Assembly (NCBI GenBank): GCA_018394295.1
Contig: CP074573.1
Coordinates: forward strand, 992,001 to 1,056,000
Length of the DNA: 64,000 nt
Direction: 5' to 3'
From: Mycoplasmatota bacterium
GTDB taxonomy: Bacteria > Bacillota_I > Bacilli_A > Haloplasmatales > Haloplasmataceae
In this document: one piece after another, positions 17,100 through 24,205 of the stretch
How the letters are laid out: each line of letters starts with the position of its first letter
How positions within the stretch are numbered: the stretch's first letter is position 1
Program-made: the position numbers and the translations under genes
Notes under the pieces: model-generated
Seen by the model: only the letters and a program-made list of their open reading frames with translations
Told to the model about the DNA's origin: nothing
Databases searched by the model: none

Positions 17100-17816
17100 A
17101 TGCGTAACAATAATAGACAAAGTGATGAAAAAAGAGCAGTGACATTTGATTTAAATGTGAACATGCATGCTGAAGGGTCGGTACTTGTAAGTTTGGGAAA
17201 CACAAAGGTTATTTGTACAGCGACAATAGATGAAAAAATCCCTCCATTTTTACGAGGTGAAAATAAAGGGTGGGTAACTGCTGAATATTCAATGCTTCCT
17301 AGAGCGACGAATGTGAGAAATGTGAGAGAGTCAGCTAGAGGGAAACTAACCGGTAGAACGATGGAAATTCAACGACTCGTTGGAAGAACCTTAAGAAGTA
17401 TTGTTGATTTACACAAATTAGGTGAACGATCTATCACAATTGATTGTGATGTTATCCAAGCAGATGGGGGAACAAGAACAGCCTCAATTACCGGTGGTTT
17501 TATCGCCATGAAAATGGCAATCAATAAACTGCTTGAAGCAAAAGTTATTACTGAAGATCCTATTAAAGAATACCTTGCTGCTTTATCCGTAGGAATTTGT
17601 GAAGGGGAAGTTAGATTAGATTTAGAATATGAAGAAGATTCTAAAGCAGAAGTTGATATGAATATAGTGATGACTGAAAGTGGACAATTTGTTGAAATAC
17701 AAGGAACGGGTGAAGAACACACTTTCAGTGAAGAACAGTTAATGGAAATGATAAAACTAGCAAAAAAAGGAATTAAAGAACTTATAAAATCACAGAAAGA
17801 AGCATTAGGAGAGTAA
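17100..17816 (+). CDS. rph: Ribonuclease PH
   Basis: A phosphorolytic 3'-5' exoribonuclease that trims tRNA 3' ends. Start ATG 17100 with AAGTAAGG upstream; the in-frame ATG at 17091 overlaps the ribosome-binding site. The 238-residue protein has [33 protein letters not shown], the Arg-rich [20 protein letters not shown] block and the phosphate-binding [19 protein letters not shown]. It ends one base before the next start, so it is coupled to rdgB. Confidence 0.95.
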   Translation: MRNNNRQSDEKRAVTFDLNVNMHAEGSVLVSLGNTKVICTATIDEKIPPFLRGENKGWVTAEYSMLPRATNVRNVRESARGKLTGRTMEIQRLVGRTLRSIVDLHKLGERSITIDCDVIQADGGTRTASITGGFIAMKMAINKLLEAKVITEDPIKEYLAALSVGICEGEVRLDLEYEEDSKAEVDMNIVMTESGQFVEIQGTGEEHTFSEEQLMEMIKLAKKGIKELIKSQKEALGE

Positions 17817-17817
17817 T

Positions 17818-18408
17818 ATGGAAACCGTTTATATCGCAACTAAAAATAAAGGGAAGATAAAAGAGTTTGAACATTTCTTTAATAAGAATAATATTAAGGT
17901 TAAATCACTATTAGATATAGATCAATCGATAGAAATTGAAGAAACAGGAAAAACGTTTGAAGAAAATGCTTTGATTAAAGCACATACAATATGTGATTTA
18001 ATTCAAATACCAGTTTTAGCGGATGATTCAGGACTTGAAGTTGATATCTTAAATAATGAACCAGGTATTTATTCAGCAAGATATGCTGGCGTTCATGGGA
18101 ATGATTTACAAAATAATATTAAATTATTAGAAAATCTAAAAGATATACCATATGAGAAAAGAACAGCACATTTTGTTTGTGCCTTAGCACTTGTTTATCC
18201 TTCTGGTAAAGAAATTGTCGTCCGTGGAACATGCGAAGGATATATCATAGAAAAGATGCGTGGTGAGAATGGATTTGGATATGATCCATTATTCTTTATT
18301 CCTTCTTTAAATAAAACCTATGCAGAGTTAACAAAGAATGAAAAAATGTATATTAGTCATAGGGGAAACGCCTTAGAAAAATTAGAGAAGGTGTTTATTA
18401 ATGACTAA
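17818..18408 (+). CDS. rdgB: XTP/dITP diphosphatase (RdgB/HAM1)
   Basis: A house-cleaning enzyme that hydrolyses non-canonical purine triphosphates (ITP, XTP). All family markers are present: YIATKNKGKIKEFEHFF, ETGKTFEENALIKA, LADDSGLEVD, GFGYDPLFFIP and SHRGNALEKL. At 196 residues the length is normal. It overlaps ysnB by eight bases. Confidence 0.95.
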   Translation: METVYIATKNKGKIKEFEHFFNKNNIKVKSLLDIDQSIEIEETGKTFEENALIKAHTICDLIQIPVLADDSGLEVDILNNEPGIYSARYAGVHGNDLQNNIKLLENLKDIPYEKRTAHFVCALALVYPSGKEIVVRGTCEGYIIEKMRGENGFGYDPLFFIPSLNKTYAELTKNEKMYISHRGNALEKLEKVFIND

Positions 18409-18898
18409 AATTGTTGTTGTGAGTGATAGCCACGGATTAATTAAAGAATTAGAGGATATTTATTTTCGTTTCAAAGATGAAACCAATTATTTTATTCATT
18501 GTGGAGATAGTGAAATGGATGAGAATCATCCTATTTTAAATCATTATAAATCAGTTAATGGTAATTGTGATGATCATATGTTTCCTAATGAATATATATT
18601 TACAGTAGAAAATAAAAAAATACTTGTTGTACATGGACACTACCATAGTGTGAAATATAATCTTAATAGTTTATATTTTTACGCTTTAGAAAAAGGTGCG
18701 GATGTTGTTTTATATGGACACACGCATTTTCCATCTGTTTATCAATATGAAGACATCACTTTTATTAACCCAGGTAGTATCTTAGGTAATCGAGGGATTA
18801 GAGGTAGAAGTTATGCAGTACTAGAAATCAAAAATGGTAAATTAGATGTGAAGCATTATAATGCCTTAAATAATAAGTCTTATGATATATCTAAATAA
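18401..18898 (+). CDS. ysnB: YfcE/YsnB-type metallophosphoesterase
   Basis: A 165-residue calcineurin-like phosphodiesterase with the complete metal-binding set: VVSDSHG, FIHCGDSE, VNGNCD, VVHGHYH and LYGHTHFP. Members hydrolyse artificial phosphodiesters; the cellular substrate is uncertain. It overlaps rdgB by eight bases and ends the conserved cluster, as ysnB does in Bacillus. Confidence 0.88.
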   Translation: MTKIVVVSDSHGLIKELEDIYFRFKDETNYFIHCGDSEMDENHPILNHYKSVNGNCDDHMFPNEYIFTVENKKILVVHGHYHSVKYNLNSLYFYALEKGADVVLYGHTHFPSVYQYEDITFINPGSILGNRGIRGRSYAVLEIKNGKLDVKHYNALNNKSYDISK

Positions 18899-18975
18899 AT
18901 TATTTTTTCTTTGTTTAGATAATATATACTTTATTAAATAAAATAAAATAATTTGCATAAAATATAAAAAAGGTC

Positions 18976-19004
18976 TTTACAAAATTTCATTTTTTGTTTA
19001 TAAT
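18976..19004 (+). promoter_or_regulatory. Strong promoter of the 5S/tRNA cluster
   Basis: A -35 TTTACA (18976-18981), 17-base spacer and perfect -10 TATAAT (18999-19004), eight bases before the 5S rRNA helix I. Confidence 0.85.
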
Positions 19005-19011
19005 AATTTAT

Positions 19012-19125
19012 GCAAGTTTGGTGATTATATCAAGAAGGACACACCTGTTCCCATACCGAACACAGAAGTTAAGCTTCTTAGAGCCGATGATAGTTCACGC
19101 GAAAGTAGGACGTCGCCAAGCTTGC
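19012..19125 (+). rRNA. rrf: 5S ribosomal RNA
   Basis: A 114-base 5S rRNA. Helix I pairs GCAAGTTTGG (19012-19021) with CCAAGCTTGC (19116-19125). The conserved loop A-B sequence CACACCTGTTCCCATACCGA and the AGTAGGA/CGTCGCC region are present. No 16S or 23S is linked, so this is a separate 5S copy or the distal end of a rearranged rRNA operon. Confidence 0.95.
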
Positions 19126-19134
19126 TTATAACAT

Positions 19135-19208
19135 GCGAGCGTAGTTTAATGGTAGAACCTCAGCCTTCCAAGCTGACTGTGAGGGTTCGATTCCCTTCGC
19201 TCGCTCCA
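19135..19208 (+). tRNA. tRNA-Gly (TCC anticodon)
   Basis: A complete 74-base cloverleaf including encoded CCA. Acceptor GCGAGCG/CGCTCGC, anticodon loop CTTCCAA with TCC, T-loop GTTCGATTC. Confidence 0.95.
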
Positions 19209-19254
19209 TTTTTATAAACCTAAGCTCATTAAATTGAGTTTTTTTATTTTAATT

Positions 19255-19345
19255 GGAGGAATACCCAAGTGGCTGAAGGGGTCGGCTTGGAAAGCTGATA
19301 GATCATTAACGTGATGCAGGAGTTCGAATCTCCTTTCCTCCGCCA
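19255..19345 (+). tRNA. tRNA-Ser (GGA anticodon)
   Basis: A 91-base class II tRNA with encoded CCA: acceptor GGAGGAA/TTCCTCC, anticodon loop CTTGGAAA with GGA, long variable arm and T-loop GTTCGAATC. Unrelated accessory DNA begins soon after its 3' end. Confidence 0.95.
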
Positions 19346-19362
19346 TGTAAATTTAAATAATC

Positions 19363-19434
19363 AAAGTCGCCAAAAAGTGCTTTTTATGGCTTTATTTAGC
19401 TGTTTACAGTGCTTTTATTAAGCGACTTTTTTTT
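19363..19434 (+). terminator. Structured terminator after tRNA-Ser
   Basis: An outer stem AAAGTCGC (19363-19370) / GCGACTTT (19422-19429) runs into a long T-tract. It encloses about 50 bases including a small hairpin AAAAA-GTGC-TTTTT. The large branched loop is unusual for a simple terminator. Confidence 0.6.
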
Positions 19435-19572
19435 GTTTACATTATGTGGTTTTGTGAAGTTACAAAAAACGCTTCTAATGACCGGATTTGAAATGAACAT
19501 CCTTTAAACTAACAATACATCTCGTATCTGTGGATGATTTTTGCTATAATTATATCTAAAGGGTGATGACAA

Positions 19573-19740
19573 ATGTATAAGATTGCAAGACTGAAAATTA
19601 GTGTTAAAGATCAAAATGAAAATAACCAACTGAATTAGTTGAAGAGCTATTAGCAATGTTATATAAAAATGGGCAAATTCTATATAATTACATTGTTGAA
19701 AAACACGATGATTTTTATATACAGGCAATAAAAAGTATAC
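19573..19740 (+). pseudogene. N-terminal remnant of a DUF2310-like Zn-ribbon protein, plus strand
   Basis: It starts with a good ribosome-binding site (GGGTGATG) and an extended -10, TGCTATAAT (19542-19550). It reads MYKIARLKISVKDQNEN, then needs a frameshift (stop TAG near 19636) to continue as ELVEELLAMLYKNGQILYNY, then IVEKHDDFYIQA. This matches the N-terminus of DUF2310-type proteins as I remember them. The continuation is missing on this strand but is found on the opposite strand immediately downstream (20163 to 19740), so an inversion has split the gene. Confidence 0.55.
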
Positions 19741-20218
19741 AGGCTTTCCAATTTTATTTTCCAGTTCACGACATATCTCTACTCCTCTTTTGGATAATTG
19801 TGAGTCGTGATATGTAAGTTGTCGCTTAGTAAATCTGTCAGATAACGAACTCATCCATACATTTTCAACGCTATTATACATTCTCTGATAACTTAAAATT
19901 GTAAAATGCTCATCCTCTTTAAATACATAAGGTACTTTAGTTAATGCTATTTCCTTGCCACAGTCTCCACATAATATCGGGCTAGTATCCTCTGTATAGT
20001 ATGTTCCAAGAACATAAAAACTGTGCTCTTCACAGTGACATGAGTCTGTAGCAAATGCATCATCAGAAATTAATTCGTATGTAAATTCGACCTTTTCTAG
20101 AATTTTGTTAATATACTTATTATAGTATTTCGATTCCAGAGAATCATTATCAGTGGTTGTCACAGATATAGATCAAAAGTTTGCTAAGAATACTGTTCAG
20201 CAAGTATATTTTTTATTG
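19726..20218. repeat. Inverted repeats bounding the inverted segment
   Basis: CAATAAAAAGTATAC (19726-19740) and GTATATTTTTTATTG (20204-20218) are 15-base inverted repeats with one mismatch. They flank the segment that carries the reversed half of the DUF2310-like gene, so they are plausible crossover sites. Confidence 0.5.
19741..20163 (-). pseudogene. C-terminal part of the same DUF2310-like gene, inverted
   Basis: Read on the minus strand this gives TTTDNDSLESKYYNKYINKI and a Cys-rich core: DSCHCEEHSFYVLGTYY, then SPILCGDCGKEIALTKVP, ending SQLSKRGVEICRELENKIGKPVYF. The C-x-C ... C-x2-C pattern and the SPILCGDC stretch are typical of DUF2310 Zn-ribbon proteins of unknown function. The GTG at 20163 has no ribosome-binding site. 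The natural upstream partner is the plus-strand remnant ending FYIQA at about 19730. The open frame beyond 19740 reads antisense through that remnant and is not part of the protein. Confidence 0.55.
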
Positions 20219-20294
20219 AATAAAATGAATTAACCATTATACTCCTAATGAAATATTTTGAGTTTATCACGATTTTTATTACAGAAAACAAATA

Positions 20295-20474
20295 ATGATG
20301 ATGAAAATAGATCTTAGTTAAATTCTTCTTGAACAATTAAATCAATTGTTACCAGCATATGAATTTATCATTGAGAAAAGCATTGTTATTGATAAGGTTT
20401 TGTTAGTGGATAATGCTAAAAGAATTAATTATATAGAACACTTTGTAAATATTTACAATTTGTCCTATAAATGA
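20295..20474 (+). pseudogene. Short broken ORF of unknown family
   Basis: MMMKIDLS is followed by TAA, then the same frame continues ILLEQLNQLLPAYEFIIEKS, then IVIDKVLLVDNAKRINYIEH, to a TGA at 20472. A single nonsense codon breaks a ~59-codon frame. I do not recognise the family. Confidence 0.35.
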
Positions 20475-20480
20475 TAATAT
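20452..20480 (+). promoter_or_regulatory. Promoter of the small membrane protein gene
   Basis: TTTACA, 17-base spacer, TAATAT, 38 bases before the ATG at 20518. Confidence 0.55.
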
Positions 20481-20517
20481 GAAATTATTCTTTAATAAAA
20501 CAAGGGGGGCATAGCAC

Positions 20518-20802
20518 ATGAAAAAGAAAATAATTATATTTAGCCTAGTAATTTCAATAGTAGGGGCATCAATAGGAGGATATTTGTTAGGGAAAAAATC
20601 CACGACAATTTCCAAGACAGAATCAGAGGAATCATATGTATATTATTGTATATTGGACGGACCCGGTGTATTGGGTAGCGTCTGGGTTGATCCAGAATAT
20701 AATGATTATCCTAAATATTATACTGCTAAAACATATTCAGATGAATATAATTATACGCTAGAACCAGACTGGATAAGTTGCGAAAAGGTTTATCAACATT
20801 AA
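20518..20802 (+). CDS. Small membrane-anchored protein of unknown function
   Basis: A 94-residue protein with AGGGGGG upstream and a clear promoter. Residues 4-26 (KIIIFSLVISIVGASIGGYLLG) form a membrane anchor. The outer part is short, acidic and tyrosine-rich (ESYVYYCILDGPGVLGSVWV, then YPKYYTAKTYSDEYNYTLEP) with two cysteines. I do not recognise the family. It stands alone between a broken ORF and a weak terminator-like hairpin (20811-20838), in the accessory zone that precedes the AAA/transglutaminase locus. Confidence 0.6.
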   Translation: MKKKIIIFSLVISIVGASIGGYLLGKKSTTISKTESEESYVYYCILDGPGVLGSVWVDPEYNDYPKYYTAKTYSDEYNYTLEPDWISCEKVYQH

Positions 20803-20838
20803 AAATACTTAAAGGGCTTCTAAAAGAGGTCTTTTTTT

Positions 20839-21271
20839 ATTAAACCAGTATCTTATTTGGTCAATCTTTCTTATCAATTTGATCGTAATCTAATGATATT
20901 CTGACTTTTAATTTAGCTATTTGATTTCATTTTGTATCATCTTGATTAGTTCAATAGTTCTAACTTGATTAATTAACTAAACTTTTGTTTTAACTAAGAA
21001 ATGACAATATAGATGAAAATTATGATTATGATAGGTATATGGAGGAACTAGAGGTTTTGACAAGAGAGTAACAGAAAAATACACTTTAAAACGTGAAATG
21101 AAGGAACTGAGATCCTAAAAATCAACTATGTAGTTGACGGTGTATCTGGAGTTATTAGAACTGTTGAAACAGTAAACGAAGATGGAAAAGCAGAATATGA
21201 CTCTGAAGACGAATACTAAGAAGAGAAAGAAGAAGAGCATAATAATGCTATGAACAACTACAACTAAAAAA
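20839..21271. other. Decayed, gene-free stretch
   Basis: No intact gene. Two coding-like fragments survive on the plus strand: DENYDYDRYMEELEVLTRE near 21010-21072, and TEILKINYVVDGVSGVIRTV continuing ETVNEDGKAEYDSEDEY to TAA near 21218. Both have stops close upstream and no proper start. They look like the wreck of one acidic protein gene. Confidence 0.45.
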
Positions 21272-21317
21272 TGAAAAAAAGACTGAGATTGAACTGAAAA
21301 ATCCTAGTCTTTTTTGT
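21272..21317 (+). terminator. Terminator after decayed ORF
   Basis: AAAAAGACT ... AGTCTTTTTT stem with inner GAGATT/AATCCT pairing and a T-tract. It isolates the following operon from upstream transcription. Confidence 0.7.
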
Positions 21318-21431
21318 ATCACAATTAGGCGATGATTTTTAAAATGTTTAATGAAAATAAAAACTTTGTAGATATCCTGATTTACGAATGGAAAAAAATG
21401 CATTTAATTGTCGTCTGATCCATAAAATTAG

Positions 21432-21460
21432 TTAAAAAAATTGGTCTAATATGGTAAAAT
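21432..21460 (+). promoter_or_regulatory. Likely promoter of the AAA/transglutaminase operon
   Basis: Extended -10 TGGTAAAAT (21452-21460) with a weak -35 TTAAAA (21432-21437) and 17-base spacer. It leaves a 95-base leader before the first start. It is the only promoter-like element seen for the eight genes up to 40649. Confidence 0.5.
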
Positions 21461-21554
21461 AGATATACAGTTAATATAAGATTTTACATATTTTTTTTAT
21501 AAAAAACAAAATTTCAAAAATACAACACACAATGGACGGAGGATTGCTTTATAT

Positions 21555-22736
21555 ATGAAATCTAAGAAAGAAAAAAAACCTAAAAAAAGAGGGTTCTTCA
21601 AAAGTATATTTGGTAAGTCAAAATCAAAAGTGGAACTAAACTTAGATGCTCAATTAGATGAATCAGCAGTGGATCAATCGGTAACAGAAGAAGAATTGAT
21701 GCAAAAAGAGATGGATGCAGACGAAGAGGAAGCAAATTTACAGAAACCAAAGAGTGTTATTTCTCGAGAACACATTTTTGTAAAAGACGTGGATCCTAAA
21801 AAATATTGCGATGATTTATATTCTTATTTACAAGATAATGGATTATCAGTAAACATGAACAACGTACGAGAAATGTTTGCTTCTATGGCTGCAACAAAAT
21901 TGATAATCGTTAAAAGCGAAGATCCAATACTTTCACAAAGATTTGTGGAGTTGTTTTCTGATTTCATTGGGGCTTACTATACAAAAGACAAAGTAAAACC
22001 GAATCTGGAATTATTTGATGATTTGTATTTAGATAATTATCGTTTTAAAAAATTCATTTTAAAGGCGAATCATGATCCAAACAAAATCAATATCATGTCT
22101 TTAAGAGATGTAAAACTAGACACATTGGAACAGTGTTTTGATAAAGTGTTGGAATATGCTTGGAATCCTTTGCTAGCATGTAACATCGAAAGCAGTATCT
22201 TCAGTTTCGTAAAAGAAATGCCGATAAATACATGGTTTATGGTGATACCAAAAGACAGTAATGATACATTTATGTCAGAAACATTAGGGAATAGTGCCAT
22301 AACACTTGAACTAAACGCGAAAACAATAGAACCAAAAGAAGAAGTATACGAAAACGAGAAAAAACTTTCGTATGAATTTATGACGAACCTGTTATTGGAA
22401 GGATACGAGAAATTCTATATCAAAGAAGCTGCTTGGAAAAAAGTTGATAAAGTGGAAGAGTATTTAAAAGAGTACAGTACATTTACATTAGATAACCGTA
22501 TGTTTCGCCAACTAGAACGATATACTTCAACTTATCTTATGTTTGGTGGAGACGAATATGAGGCAATGGATAGTGTACTTTATGCAAAACTATTAAGAGT
22601 AATATCAATTTTGAAAATCAATATAGATCAAGATAGTGAAAAAGGATTGTTCCAACTATTCGAGAAATTATATGGATTAGAAAATTTGACAAGATCAAAA
22701 ACGATATTAAAAGAAATACAAGAAATGAACCGATAA
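21555..22736 (+). CDS. Degenerate AAA+ (pseudo-ATPase) protein, first gene of the operon
   Basis: A 393-residue soluble protein. A Lys-rich start (residues 1-30) and an acidic linker precede a domain of ~320 residues. I do not recognise it by name, but it lines up by eye with the two ATPases encoded downstream. KLIIVKSEDPILSQRFVELF stands where they have the Walker A loop, NIMSLRDVKLDTLEQCFDKV where they have Walker B, NTWFMVIPKDSNDTF against NMWFIGTANNDDSTF, and TYLMFGGDEYEAMDSVLYAK against VIVACGGTELQALDDIMSKK. The P-loop lysine and the Walker B acid pair are gone, so ATP hydrolysis is unlikely; a regulatory or scaffold subunit is a reasonable guess. GGACGGAGG lies 12 bases before ATG, a rather long spacing. 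The next gene starts 26 bases downstream. Confidence 0.6.
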   Translation: MKSKKEKKPKKRGFFKSIFGKSKSKVELNLDAQLDESAVDQSVTEEELMQKEMDADEEEANLQKPKSVISREHIFVKDVDPKKYCDDLYSYLQDNGLSVNMNNVREMFASMAATKLIIVKSEDPILSQRFVELFSDFIGAYYTKDKVKPNLELFDDLYLDNYRFKKFILKANHDPNKINIMSLRDVKLDTLEQCFDKVLEYAWNPLLACNIESSIFSFVKEMPINTWFMVIPKDSNDTFMSETLGNSAITLELNAKTIEPKEEVYENEKKLSYEFMTNLLLEGYEKFYIKEAAWKKVDKVEEYLKEYSTFTLDNRMFRQLERYTSTYLMFGGDEYEAMDSVLYAKLLRVISILKINIDQDSEKGLFQLFEKLYGLENLTRSKTILKEIQEMNR

Positions 22737-22762
22737 TAAAGTTTGTTTAGGAGACGATAACT

Positions 22763-24124
22763 ATGGAGAACATTCGAAATGCTTTACTAGAACTAAAACT
22801 CCTTCTAAGATTTAGAGAAACCATAAACTGGATTTGGACCATTCTAACAAGTAACATCGCAATTATCATTTATATCATTCTTCTATTATTGTTGCTACTT
22901 GTAACAATCTTATTGATGATATCAAATGAAATGAGACGTACCGAACAAAATGAAGATCCAACATTTGAACAAGATATAAACATTACTCTAGAGCAAGATG
23001 GAGAATCACAACAAACGCAATTTGAAAACGAAGAGTCTACAGACGAGTCTCGATTTTTCATGTTACGTCAAATAGACAAAGAAGCAAAAGCAGCTAACAA
23101 TCATTTGTACGACAACGAGATTACATTTGAAGAACTGTGTAACGAATTCCGCTACTTTGCAGCGGGAACATTAGGACTATATTACGATATCAAAGACATT
23201 AGACGCTTTGTCGGAGGTCTCGCAGTAAGTCATATTATGATCCTACAAGGGATGTCAGGTACCGGTAAAACATCACTAGCATATGCATTTGGAGAGTATC
23301 TAAGCAATTCATCGGTTGTGGTACCAATCCAACCAATGTGGAAAGAACGAACCGATTTGATTGGATATTATAACGAATTCACCAAAAAGTTTAATGAGAC
23401 AACACTCCTACAAAAACTGTATGGAGCAAGTCACGACGAACAAATGTATATTACAATATTAGACGAAATGAACATCGCACGTGTGGAATACTATTTCGCC
23501 GAATTTCTATCACTACTTGAAATCCCAGACCACAACAAACGATACCTAGACGTTATCTCAGATGTGTGGGATACCGATCCAGAGTTACTACAAGATGGAA
23601 AACTAATTTTACCAAACAACATGTGGTTTATTGGAACCGCAAACAACGATGATTCGACGTTTGCGATATCAGACAAAGTATACGATAGAGCGATGGTAAT
23701 TAACCTCGATAAAAAAGCACAAGCATTTATCGCAAAACCAATCAGAGGGCGAAAAGTATCGGCTACCAAGTTTGAAGAATTAATCGCAAGAGCGAGAAAA
23801 GAATATGCAATATCAAATCGTAACTTAAGAAGATTAAAAGAGTTAGACAAATACATGATTAAACAATTCCATATCTCATTTGGGAACCGTATCATGGGAC
23901 AGATTATCAATTATACCCCAGTCATTGTGGCTTGTGGTGGAACCGAGTTGCAAGCACTAGATGATATTATGTCAAAAAAAGTACTACGAAAACTAGAAAC
24001 CAAAAACATGGTGTACGTAAAAAGCGAAGCACCAGGATTAATCGCATACATTGAAGAACTATTTGGCGAAGGCGAAATGGAACAATGTATCGAATATATC
24101 AGAAACATTGAAATTAACGCGTAA
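22763..24124 (+). CDS. Membrane-anchored AAA+ ATPase (McrB/MoxR/dynein-like AAA_5), copy 1
   Basis: A 453-residue protein. Residues about 30-55 form a single membrane helix of Ile/Leu, followed by an acidic Gln-rich linker and a AAA+ module. Walker A is GMSGTGKTS (G163-S171, K169), Walker B is ITILDEMN (D234, E235), the sensor-1 region is WFIGTANNDDSTF (N294), and KVYDRAM offers an arginine-finger candidate. NRNLRRL and FGNRIMGQI mark the helical lid. The closest recognisable class is the AAA_5 group (MoxR, McrB, dynein-like), oligomeric remodelling ATPases. The catalytic module would lie in the cytosol. From 23021 onward the DNA is about 99% identical to the gene at 26065. GGAGACGATAACT precedes ATG. 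Confidence 0.82.
   Translation: MENIRNALLELKLLLRFRETINWIWTILTSNIAIIIYIILLLLLLLVTILLMISNEMRRTEQNEDPTFEQDINITLEQDGESQQTQFENEESTDESRFFMLRQIDKEAKAANNHLYDNEITFEELCNEFRYFAAGTLGLYYDIKDIRRFVGGLAVSHIMILQGMSGTGKTSLAYAFGEYLSNSSVVVPIQPMWKERTDLIGYYNEFTKKFNETTLLQKLYGASHDEQMYITILDEMNIARVEYYFAEFLSLLEIPDHNKRYLDVISDVWDTDPELLQDGKLILPNNMWFIGTANNDDSTFAISDKVYDRAMVINLDKKAQAFIAKPIRGRKVSATKFEELIARARKEYAISNRNLRRLKELDKYMIKQFHISFGNRIMGQIINYTPVIVACGGTELQALDDIMSKKVLRKLETKNMVYVKSEAPGLIAYIEELFGEGEMEQCIEYIRNIEINA
23021..24124 (+). repeat. 1.1-kb direct repeat, copy 1 (AAA+ module)
   Basis: Positions 23021-24124 match 26374-27477 base for base, with about 13 differences, mostly silent. Identity starts abruptly in the linker and ends at the stop codon. 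The flanks are unrelated. Confidence 0.95.
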
Positions 24125-24205
24125 TACAAAGTTATATGTTTCGAAAATTATTAAAGTTCAGAACAGGAATTACATTATAAAACTTAGAGAAAGGATGATT
24201 CGAAT

